A DNA stretch of 15,878 nt from CAYHPY01 sp964358485 (lineage in GTDB: Bacteria > Elusimicrobiota > Elusimicrobia > UBA1565 > UBA9628), in NCBI GenBank assembly GCA_964358485.1, contig CAYHPY010000089.1, forward strand, positions 1 through 15,878. The letters are read 5' to 3'. Position numbers and translations under genes: made by a program. Numbering within the stretch: position 1 is the stretch's first letter; each line of letters starts with the position of its first letter. The notes under the pieces were generated by a model. It did not search any database. It was not told the DNA's origin and was given only the letters and a program-made list of their open reading frames with translations. Shown here piece after piece: positions 6,532-13,406 of this stretch.

Positions 6532-8319
6532 CTAGGCCGCTTTCTTCCCTCCTTCCTCAGAGTATTTCGAATATTGGTAGTAATAGTAGTTGTAGTAATC
6601 CCCGTAGGCACCGCCCTTCCACGTCACCTGATTGAGCACCGCCCCGATGATTGGGATTCCTCCGTCCCGGAGCTTTCGGCAGGCCTTGACGGAGAGCCCG
6701 GAGTGGACCGCCCCGAAGCGAACCACGAAGATGGCGCCGTCGACGACTTGGCTCCAAAGGAGGGCATCGGTCACCGGGAAAACCGGGGTCCCATCGATGA
6801 TGACTTGGTCGTAGTTTTCGGAGGCCCAGTGGACCATCGACATCAGTTTCGGGGTGCTCAGGAGTTCGGCCGGATTTGGAGGAATGGCGCCGCAGTGCAG
6901 GATTTGGAGGTTGGGTTGGCCGCTTTCCTGGATGATCCCCGGAAGTTCCGAGACGTCTTTGCCGTAGGCCAGAAAATGGCTCAAGCCCATTTCCTTGGGA
7001 AGGCCGAAGCGCTTGTGCAGGTTCGGCCGGCGAAGGTCGCCTTCTATGAGCAAGACTTTTTGCCCGAGCTGGGCGAAGACCAGGGCCAGGTTGATGGACA
7101 GGAAGGTTTTCCCTTCCCCCTGGATGGTGCTGGTCAGGAGAAATTTCTTCATTTTCCTGGCCGCGGCGGCAAAGCCGATCATGGTCCGGATGTTTTTCAG
7201 GGATTCCGAGGTAAAGGACTCCGGGCCTTTGAGCAAGGTCTGGAAATCCATGGAGGTTTCCCCCTTGAAGGCCAAGGAGTGAGAGACGGCGCCCAGGAAG
7301 GGCAGGTGTAGGCGCCGCTCGACATCCTCCTGGGTGTGGATGGTCTGGTCAAGGGTCTCGATGATGAACGCGGCGATAAAGCCTGCGACCAAGCCCGCCG
7401 CCAGCGACAGCACAATGATAGGAAACCGCCGAGGCTTGGAGGGCGCCTTGGGGACCTCCGCGGGGTCGACGATCCGAACGTTATTGCCGAGGAGTTGGCC
7501 CGAGAGTTCCGCCTTCATGCCTTGGACGGCGCGCAAGGTTTCCTCCCGGATTCTTCCGCGGACCGCGGCCATCTCGGATTTGAGGCGAATGCGCTCGGGG
7601 TGTTCGGCGGTGTAGCGGCTGGTGACATCGCCCCAGCGTGCTTCCAGGGCCACATAGCGGGTCTTAAGCTCCTGGACCAACCGGTTGTTGACGACCGCGG
7701 GCAGGGAGTCGAATTTTTCCTCGAGATCGGCTTCCCCCGCGATTTTGGACTGGAGAGCCTGCAAAATCTCCTTTGAGATGTAGAGCTTATTTTTTAAATT
7801 CTGGGCCACATAGATTTCCGCCAGGGTGTTGGCGATCTTGGCGGCCAGGGCCGGGTCCTTTGATTCCGCCGTTAAGTTGACAAACCTGCTGCCGGGAATC
7901 GGCGAAATGCTGACTGCGCGTTCAAGCCCCTCCGGGCCGAGGTCCTTGAACTCGGAGGTGCTTTGAAGCTCCAAGCCCTCGTAGATCTGTTTCAGTAGGG
8001 AACGGCTTTTGAGGAGGCGGTGCTGTGTTCGGAAGTAATCATCAGATTTGCTTTCGGAGATCGGCGCGTCGGCGAGTACGCGCCCTTTCTCCTCTTTGTC
8101 GATGAGAATCAGAGTCGTGGCGGAATAGATGGGCGGGGTGCGGGCTAAATATGTGGCGGAAGCCGCCAGGGCGAGGCCTATGGTTCCAAGGATTAGCCAA
8201 CGGCGCCGGAATACGATCTCCCGGATCCGGGCAAGATCCAGGTCGGGGAGAACTTCCAGCTCCTCGATGGATGAGGCCGGAGCGTCAGAAGAAACTTTCG
8301 GGGATGAAGATGACGTCAT
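6532..8319 (-). CDS. Polysaccharide co-polymerase / BY-type tyrosine autokinase (Wzc-like), copy 2
   Basis: A 595-residue Wzc-like inner-membrane protein: TM1 about 40-58, periplasmic Wzz-like region with coiled-coil-prone helices, proline motif PAEVPKAPSKP (286-296), TM2 about 299-321, then the kinase domain. Walker A is STIQGEGKT (397-405) and Walker B VIIDGTP (D509). Walker A' reads VLLIEGDLRRP, so the first acidic residue is Glu426 instead of the usual Asp; Asp428 is kept. The C-terminal tail is exceptionally tyrosine-rich: nine Tyr between 572 and 586, with four in a row at 578-581. ATG 8317-8319 overlaps the end of OPX copy 2 by 35 bases and lacks a clear Shine-Dalgarno, so coupling is likely. 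There is no later good start before the first conserved segment. The protein is paralogous along its length to the kinase at 4071-5792. Reduced or altered kinase activity is possible but not shown. Confidence 0.94.
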   Translation of the reverse strand: MTSSSSPKVSSDAPASSIEELEVLPDLDLARIREIVFRRRWLILGTIGLALAASATYLARTPPIYSATTLILIDKEEKGRVLADAPISESKSDDYFRTQHRLLKSRSLLKQIYEGLELQSTSEFKDLGPEGLERAVSISPIPGSRFVNLTAESKDPALAAKIANTLAEIYVAQNLKNKLYISKEILQALQSKIAGEADLEEKFDSLPAVVNNRLVQELKTRYVALEARWGDVTSRYTAEHPERIRLKSEMAAVRGRIREETLRAVQGMKAELSGQLLGNNVRIVDPAEVPKAPSKPRRFPIIVLSLAAGLVAGFIAAFIIETLDQTIHTQEDVERRLHLPFLGAVSHSLAFKGETSMDFQTLLKGPESFTSESLKNIRTMIGFAAAARKMKKFLLTSTIQGEGKTFLSINLALVFAQLGQKVLLIEGDLRRPNLHKRFGLPKEMGLSHFLAYGKDVSELPGIIQESGQPNLQILHCGAIPPNPAELLSTPKLMSMVHWASENYDQVIIDGTPVFPVTDALLWSQVVDGAIFVVRFGAVHSGLSVKACRKLRDGGIPIIGAVLNQVTWKGGAYGDYYNYYYYQYSKYSEEGGKKAA

Positions 8320-9019
8320 TGGGTTTTAGGAGCATGTCTTTGGTGCGGTCACCATCTTTAGTGATCTTGGAGATCTCAATGAAGTGATTTTCGTGGCGTC
8401 CGTCAATCGAGCGGATGACCCGGGGGCGGTCCATTGCGGCGTAGGCGGTGAATCCCCCGGCCAAGGTCACGGCTTCCAGAACCGACATTGGGGTCTCGGA
8501 GGGAAGGGGATAGGAGCCGGGGTGCTTTACTTCGCCCAGGATATAGACCAGCTTGGCCCCGTATTCTTTGATGAAGACGGAGACTTGGGGTGCCATCAGA
8601 TACCGTCGAAGCTTCTCGGTGATGGCGTTCTCGGCTCCCGCTGTATCGAGTCCCCCGACTTTCACGGAGCCAGCCAGCGGGAGGGTTATAGTTCCGTCTG
8701 GAGCGACTCGAACTTTGCGTTCCAGGTCTCCCTCCTGGTAGACCGTGATTTCCAGGAGGTCAGCAGGCCCGATCCGGTAGGCGACTGTCCCCGATTGGAC
8801 GAGTCGGAGTGCCGATTCCACGGCCGCCTCTTCAGTCTTACCTGGGGTGGCGGGGGCCTTTGGGGCCGTGGTAACTTTGGTCGCCTCTGCGGTCCCGGGC
8901 CGTCTACCGGCGCCGCCTTCCTGGGACGCCTGGTCTTTTGTCCCGGGAAATCGCACAGAAACACCGCCGCAACCGGCGAGGGCGACCAGGGAGAAGACGA
9001 GTACGCCCTTGGGAGACAT
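8285..9019 (-). CDS. Short Wza-like polysaccharide export (OPX) lipoprotein, copy 2
   Basis: A 244-residue OPX-family lipoprotein. It has a signal peptide with textbook lipobox LAGC (Cys17) and a low-complexity linker rich in Ala, Thr, Pro and Lys (about 25-65). Then come the export domain (YRIGPADLLEITVYQEGDLE to PQVSVFIKEY), one SLBB-type domain (LVYILGEVKHPGSYPLP, GGFTAYAAMDRPRVIR) and the end VIFIPESFF. Like the first copy it lacks the Wza C-terminal membrane-spanning part. Between the two copies the mature domains match at most positions, including the terminal SFF. Start ATG 9017-9019 fits the signal peptide but has no Shine-Dalgarno, and a promoter -10 ends eight bases before it. Its 3' end overlaps the start of kinase copy 2 by 35 bases, tying the pair together. 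Confidence 0.93.
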   Translation of the reverse strand: MSPKGVLVFSLVALAGCGGVSVRFPGTKDQASQEGGAGRRPGTAEATKVTTAPKAPATPGKTEEAAVESALRLVQSGTVAYRIGPADLLEITVYQEGDLERKVRVAPDGTITLPLAGSVKVGGLDTAGAENAITEKLRRYLMAPQVSVFIKEYGAKLVYILGEVKHPGSYPLPSETPMSVLEAVTLAGGFTAYAAMDRPRVIRSIDGRHENHFIEISKITKDGDRTKDMLLKPNDVIFIPESFF

Positions 9020-9026
9020 CTTGAAG

Positions 9027-9055
9027 AGTTTAACAGGTCTTCACTAGGGATGCAA
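9027..9055 (-). promoter_or_regulatory. Internal promoter before OPX copy 2 (possibly leaderless)
   Basis: On the minus strand TTGCAT (9050-9055), an optimal 17-base spacer and TAAACT (9027-9032). A start about seven bases after the -10 falls at about 9020, adjacent to the ATG at 9019, so the transcript would be leaderless or nearly so. It lies in the 66-base gap after the ligase-family gene. Confidence 0.5.
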
Positions 9056-9085
9056 CGGGCAGGGGGGGTCGGGTGGCGCGCCGGT

Positions 9086-10771
9086 CTATTTTAGGGATTG
9101 AGTCCACAAGGACGCCGCATCCTGGGGACGGCCCAGGGCGGTTAGGATGGCCGCGTGAAGGTTTCGGGTGTCCGGATTGAGGGGCCGGTTCAAGAGGTTC
9201 CGTTCCGAATGCTTGAGGGCTCGCCGCAGGTGCGTGGCTGCGGCCAGCGGGCGATCCTGGGAGCGCTTGAATTCTTCAACGGCTAGGCTGTGAAGGCGGG
9301 AGGGAACAGGGTCCCAGGCCCAGGCCCGCTCCAGTCGGGCGACGGAGTCCCCCCATTGGGCCTGGCGGGTTTCCCAGGCGGCGACCGCGGGTCTAAGGGC
9401 CCACGCTCCCAGGGCCAGGCCCACGAGGATTTGCGCCATGCGTCCTCTTTGCGCGAGGGCGGGTAGGGGCGGGAATTCCTCCGCAGGGTGCCCTTCGGGA
9501 GCCGAGACATGTCCCACTCCGACCAGGACGGCGAAGAATACGACGGCGTTGGCGGGGATGTGGAAGGGAAAATCAAGAAATCCGTGCAGGATAAATACCA
9601 TGGCCGCGCCAAGCCCCCCCGCGCTAAGGGCGAACCGCTCCGCGGACAAGTGCTTCCACCGGCCGATAATTTTCACTAGGAAAAGGGCCAGGCCTCCGGC
9701 ATAAAGAGTGAAGCCGAGGGCCCCGGTTTCTAAGAGAAGTTCCAGCCAATCATTGTGGATATGGTCTACGAGAAACCCGGGCTCGGTCCGTTGATAGGCC
9801 GCAAAGACTTCCTGAAAAGCCCCCAGGCCGACGCCGAAGACAGGGAAATCCCGGAACATCAGTAGGCCGGATTGGTAGAGAGACACGCGGCTGGCGGCGG
9901 AACGATCCAAGGCGCCCTGAATGACCCCGACCCAGCGTGGATCTCGCAGGATCCCAGCGGCAAAAACCAGCGCAAGGGCTCCCGCTGCCAGCCGGTATTT
10001 CATTCTCCGACGTGGGTCGGCCGCGAAAGAGCCGGCAAGGGGCACTACGAAGAGCAAGGAGAGGGCAATCGCGAGGTAACCCCCGCGTGAAACCGAGGCC
10101 GCGATGCCCCATGCGAGGAGGCCCAATTCGCCCAGCAAGAAGACTTGGAGCGCGGCGAAGTTTGAGAGGGTTTCCCCATGGGCCAATCTGCGCCAAATTC
10201 CCGCCAGGCGTGAGGCGAAAAGTCCAAGGCCGGTTAGGAGGGACATCCCCATCAGATTAGTGGCGTGGTTATGGTTGAAATAGGGCCCAAAGGGAACCCG
10301 GCCGGAACGGACCTCCCATAAGCCGTAGACACGATGATCAGTCGTCGCGTTCTGTATGATTCCAATCAACGCCACCAACGTCCCTACGGAGGTCAGGGCC
10401 CAGGCAAAGCGCCGGGCGGAGCCGGGCCGGGTGAAGGCCTCGGGGCCTTTCCACAAAAGGGCGGCGAGGCAGGCGAAATGAAGCACCGCTCGTTCCGTCG
10501 CCCATGGGGCGGCGGAAAAAATAGGAAGGAAACGGGGTTGTCCCGCGGCCGAGGAGGCCAGACGTTGAAGGATTCCCAAGGCCAAGACGCCGAGTATGGC
10601 GGGCAGGAAACTTCGGTGCAGAGCCGGAGGTTTGCCGCCGCTCTTGGCCGAATTCGAAAAGAGAAGCGCGGCCAGAAGGGCGCGCAGGATTGCCTCCGAC
10701 CAATCCTCGACGCAGCCGAAGGCGAGGGGTCCGAAAAAAACGCATGCTAAAACGATGGATTCTTTGAGCAA
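9086..10771 (-). CDS. O-antigen ligase/polymerase family membrane protein
   Basis: A 561-residue polytopic inner-membrane protein of the O-antigen ligase/Wzy_C superfamily, which polymerises or transfers lipid-linked glycan repeats on the periplasmic face. Seen: N-terminal FFGPLAFG (12-19), about ten hydrophobic segments up to residue 460, PFGPYFNHNHATN (160-172), SRGGYLA (228-234), GVGLGAF (313-319), the family hallmark HIHNDWLELLLETGALG (337-353) and HGFLDFPFHIPANA (396-409). The final 90 residues (about 470-561) are soluble, helical and TPR-like. Start is TTG at 10769-10771: an in-frame stop lies five codons upstream and the next Met is at residue 174, so no ATG is possible. It begins 12 bases after gmd in the same operon. 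With two Wzc-like proteins next to it, a Wzy polymerase role is at least as likely as ligase, but sequence does not decide. Confidence 0.88.
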   Translation of the reverse strand: MLKESIVLACVFFGPLAFGCVEDWSEAILRALLAALLFSNSAKSGGKPPALHRSFLPAILGVLALGILQRLASSAAGQPRFLPIFSAAPWATERAVLHFACLAALLWKGPEAFTRPGSARRFAWALTSVGTLVALIGIIQNATTDHRVYGLWEVRSGRVPFGPYFNHNHATNLMGMSLLTGLGLFASRLAGIWRRLAHGETLSNFAALQVFLLGELGLLAWGIAASVSRGGYLAIALSLLFVVPLAGSFAADPRRRMKYRLAAGALALVFAAGILRDPRWVGVIQGALDRSAASRVSLYQSGLLMFRDFPVFGVGLGAFQEVFAAYQRTEPGFLVDHIHNDWLELLLETGALGFTLYAGGLALFLVKIIGRWKHLSAERFALSAGGLGAAMVFILHGFLDFPFHIPANAVVFFAVLVGVGHVSAPEGHPAEEFPPLPALAQRGRMAQILVGLALGAWALRPAVAAWETRQAQWGDSVARLERAWAWDPVPSRLHSLAVEEFKRSQDRPLAAATHLRRALKHSERNLLNRPLNPDTRNLHAAILTALGRPQDAASLWTQSLK

Positions 10772-10783
10772 GTCAGGCGGGGA

Positions 10784-11881
10784 TCAATCGTGCCTCTTGG
10801 AGACCGGGATGCCCTCATTTTTAAAGAGCAGGTCCCTCTCTGCCAGTTTGAGGTCCTCGCGGGACATTTCGCGAACCAAATTCTCAAAGGTCACCTTGGG
10901 TTTCCAGCCCAGCTCCCGCCGGGCCTTGGAGGCGTCGCCCAGAAGAGTTTCCACTTCGGTCGGGCGGAAGTAGCGGGAATCCACCGCCACGACCGTCGCC
11001 CCCGTGCGGGGGTTCACGGCGCGGCGCTTAACGCCGGAGCCCATCCATCGAAGCGGCATATCCAGCTCCCGGGCCGCGAGATCGATAAAATCCTTGACGG
11101 AACGTTGGACTCCGGTGGCGATCACGTAATCCTCCGGGCGCTTTTGCTGGAGCATGAGCCATTGCATTTCGACGTAGTCTCGGGCATGGCCCCAGTCGCG
11201 TTTGGCGTCTAGGTTTCCCAGCAGCAGTTTGTCTTCCAGGCCAAGTTTGATTCGGGCCAGGGCGCGGGTGATCTTGCGGGTGACGAATGTTTCTCCCCGA
11301 ATGGGGGATTCATGGTTAAAGAGGATGCCATTGCATGCGTACATTCCGTAGGCCTCGCGGTAGTTGACCGTTATCCAGTAGGCATAAAGCTTGGCGACCC
11401 CATAGGGGGAGCGGGGGCGAAACGGGGTATCCTCGTTCTGAGGGGATTGGCCGACGTTCCCATAGAGTTCGGAGGTGGAGGCTTGGTAGAAACGGGTCTT
11501 TTTGGTTAATCCCGCGCTCCGGATGGCTTCCAGGGCCCGCAGGGTCCCAACAGCGTCGGCGTTGGCGGTGTATTCAGGTTCTTCGAAACTGACAGCGACG
11601 TGACTTTGGGCGGCGAGATTGTAGAACTCATCGGGCCGGATCTGGGCGACAAGGCGGTGGAGGCAGGGGGAGTCGGTCATGTCCCCGTAGTGCAGGATGA
11701 AACAGCGGTTCTTTGCGTGCGGATCCTGGTAGAGGTGGTCGATCCGGCCGGTGTTGAAAGAAGAAGATCGGCGTTTAAGGCCGTGGACTTCGTAGCCCTT
11801 GGCGAGGAGGAATTCGGAGAGGTAGGCCCCGTCCTGCCCGGTGACCCCGGTGATGAGAGCTTTCTTTCTCACCGGGGCCAC
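10784..11881 (-). CDS. gmd: GDP-mannose 4,6-dehydratase
   Basis: Gmd converts GDP-D-mannose to GDP-4-keto-6-deoxy-D-mannose, the branch point to GDP-fucose, GDP-rhamnose and related sugars. The 365-residue extended SDR shows ITGVTGQDGAYLSEFLL (10-26, GxxGxxG), the family block GLKRRSSSFNTGRIDHLY (34-51), NLAAQSHV, catalytic STSELYG (135-141) with Glu138, SPYGVAKLYAYW (Y160, K164), NGILFNHESPIRGETFVTRKI and KRDWGHARDYV. Start is GTG 11879-11881, supported by GAAGG seven bases upstream; a second in-frame GTG three codons on is less well placed. It lies 21 bases after the outer-membrane protein gene and 12 before the ligase-family gene. The divergent RmlD-like gene could provide the following reductase. 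Assignment is firm. Confidence 0.97.
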   Translation of the reverse strand: MAPVRKKALITGVTGQDGAYLSEFLLAKGYEVHGLKRRSSSFNTGRIDHLYQDPHAKNRCFILHYGDMTDSPCLHRLVAQIRPDEFYNLAAQSHVAVSFEEPEYTANADAVGTLRALEAIRSAGLTKKTRFYQASTSELYGNVGQSPQNEDTPFRPRSPYGVAKLYAYWITVNYREAYGMYACNGILFNHESPIRGETFVTRKITRALARIKLGLEDKLLLGNLDAKRDWGHARDYVEMQWLMLQQKRPEDYVIATGVQRSVKDFIDLAARELDMPLRWMGSGVKRRAVNPRTGATVVAVDSRYFRPTEVETLLGDASKARRELGWKPKVTFENLVREMSREDLKLAERDLLFKNEGIPVSKRHD

Positions 11882-11902
11882 TGGGCGGCCTTCAGAGGCG
11901 GT

Positions 11903-13288
11903 TTAGAACGCCGCCCTGAGGCCGACGGAGGTGCGGTTGACTTTATAATTGAACTGCTCGGAGAAGATCGAGTAGCGGCGGACGTGCTGGTAGCCCGCGT
12001 TCACGCTGATCCAATCCTGCAGTTTGTACTCCAGGGTCGTCCCGGCGGTGTAGATGTCGTCGCGCCGGTTGGCTTTGAGGCCGCCGCCTTGCGCCGGGAT
12101 GGGGAGGGTGATGGCTTCCCCGTACTTGTCCCACTGCACGCCACCGGTGAGCCCCCAGGTCAGCTTCTGGAAGAAGGTATGCTTGGCCGAGGCGTTGACG
12201 GCGTTGGTTGTGTAGTAGCGGGCGGTGTTGCTGGCGTCGGACACGAACCGGTTGTAGCCCAGATCGAAAGCGCACTGGGGGGTCGGTTTGAAGTTCAAGC
12301 CGACTTGGGAGGTCATGGTCGTGTTGTTGTTGGGGACGTTGGGATCGTTGAGCCGGTCGTACTTCTCGTAGCGCCGGTGAGAGACTCCGACTTGCACGCG
12401 GCCCTTGAGCTTGGCGGTCAGTTCGCCTTCCACGCCCACATCTCCCGTCCAGTCCTTGTGGTTTTCGCCCTGGCGGCCCGCGCTGTAGCGGGTCAGAATC
12501 CGGTGGCCTGCCACATAGAGCCGGGTCTTGGGCTGGATTTTATAGCCGGTCCGGACTCCGAAGGTCACAGCGGAGTTGTCAAGGATGGCGGACAGCGTCG
12601 GGCTGCGGTAGTTGTTGATGCTGTCGGAGGCGTCGGCTCCGAAGAAGAACAGGTCGCCGAGGGCGTATTCGCCGTCAACTCCGACGGTGTTCTGCCAGCG
12701 GCGCTCCCGGGTGTTGAGTTCTCCACCGGTCAGTGCTCCGGTCACCGGGTTGGCGGTAACCTGGGTGTTCGGGTTATAGGCGGGGTCTTCGGTGTTGATG
12801 TAGTTGTCATAAACCTTCGCCTTGATCGCGGCGCCGGTGAACTCATAGGAAGCGTCGACCTTCTGGCCGATGGAGTCGTTGGCCTTGGGCTGAACCTTGT
12901 AGTTCTGCGTGGTGACTTCGTAGCCCAGGGATACCTTGTGCATGTCGGCGAAGGGCACGACCACCTTGACGCCGACGGTGTTGGTGATGATCCAGGTGCC
13001 GCGCTTACCACCCGAGCAGGACCCGGCGCTGGCCGGGATGGCCGCGCCCGTGAGGGGGTTGAACAACCCAGGGGGCACGCAGCCGTGGCGGGTGCCGTCG
13101 GCTTTGTCCGGATTGACGAGGTACATGTTGTCGTCGTAGGTGCCCGTGAGGCTGTAATACGGGTGGATCTCCGCCGGGCCGAGCTTCAAGTTCGGCTTGC
13201 GGAAGTCGGTGATCGCGTCCCAGAAAGCGGCGGCGGGCATGGCGGGAGCGAGCAGGACGGCGACCAACAGGGCACGGAGGATTCTCAT
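11903..13288 (-). CDS. Outer-membrane beta-barrel protein (putative BBP2-like porin of polysaccharide export)
   Basis: A 461-residue protein with a clear Sec signal peptide (MRILRALLVAVLLAPAMPAAA, cleavage about residue 21). The rest has alternating hydrophobic/polar strands rich in Gly, Tyr, Thr and Asn, ending in ...GLRAAF, the terminal Phe expected for BAM-assembled barrels. The segment GTYDDNMYLV near the mature N-terminus is typical of BBP2-type barrels found beside exopolysaccharide genes. Two cysteines occur near residues 70 and 91 in an N-terminal insertion. ATG 13286-13288 was chosen because it begins the signal peptide and has AAGGAGA about five bases upstream; the in-frame ATG 13 codons earlier adds a non-signal extension. 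First gene of the seven-gene leftward operon, with the strongest promoter in the window. The pore role for the short export lipoproteins is inferred from context; the beta-barrel nature is well supported. Confidence 0.88.
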   Translation of the reverse strand: MRILRALLVAVLLAPAMPAAAFWDAITDFRKPNLKLGPAEIHPYYSLTGTYDDNMYLVNPDKADGTRHGCVPPGLFNPLTGAAIPASAGSCSGGKRGTWIITNTVGVKVVVPFADMHKVSLGYEVTTQNYKVQPKANDSIGQKVDASYEFTGAAIKAKVYDNYINTEDPAYNPNTQVTANPVTGALTGGELNTRERRWQNTVGVDGEYALGDLFFFGADASDSINNYRSPTLSAILDNSAVTFGVRTGYKIQPKTRLYVAGHRILTRYSAGRQGENHKDWTGDVGVEGELTAKLKGRVQVGVSHRRYEKYDRLNDPNVPNNNTTMTSQVGLNFKPTPQCAFDLGYNRFVSDASNTARYYTTNAVNASAKHTFFQKLTWGLTGGVQWDKYGEAITLPIPAQGGGLKANRRDDIYTAGTTLEYKLQDWISVNAGYQHVRRYSIFSEQFNYKVNRTSVGLRAAF

Positions 13289-13347
13289 TGCGTTCTCCTT
13301 ACTACGATAGTTGCTCTTAAGTGTCATTTGCTGTTTAATGCGGAAAG

Positions 13348-13377
13348 AATATACACAGGATTGTCATATCTTGTCAA
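13348..13377 (-). promoter_or_regulatory. Strong sigma-70-like promoter for the export operon
   Basis: On the minus strand a perfect TTGACA (13372-13377), an 18-base spacer and TATATT (13348-13353), followed by a leader of roughly 53 bases with AAGGAGA before the ATG at 13288. The region is markedly AT-richer than the genes on both sides. Two direct copies of TTGTCA (plus strand, 13361-13366 and 13371-13376) overlap the -35 region with a 10-base period. Confidence 0.72.
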
Positions 13378-13383
13378 TACCTT

Positions 13384-13392
13384 TGCTATACT
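13384..13392 (+). promoter_or_regulatory. Extended -10 promoter for the RmlD-like gene
   Basis: TGC followed by TATACT (13387-13392) makes an extended -10 element facing right. A TTGTCA at 13361-13366 would be a -35 with an over-long 20-base spacer, so the extended -10 may carry most of the activity. Expected transcription start is near 13399, only about 8 bases before ATG 13407, which lacks a Shine-Dalgarno. Confidence 0.5.
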
Positions 13393-13406
13393 CCCACCTC
13401 AACAAG

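Noticed and set aside
6520..7311. 263-codon plus-strand open frame
   Set aside because: Antisense to kinase copy 2, whose Walker motifs and tyrosine tail are clear; no start signal or domain supports the other strand.
8384..9094. 236-codon plus-strand open frame
   Set aside because: Antisense to OPX copy 2, a well-supported lipoprotein gene; no independent coding evidence.
13289..13327. N-terminal extension of the outer-membrane protein
   Set aside because: It would bury the signal peptide behind 13 polar residues, while ATG 13286-13288 has a good Shine-Dalgarno.
13311..13406. N-terminal extension of the RmlD-like protein
   Set aside because: The extra codons run through both divergent promoters and lack family similarity; the Rossmann strand begins right after ATG 13407.
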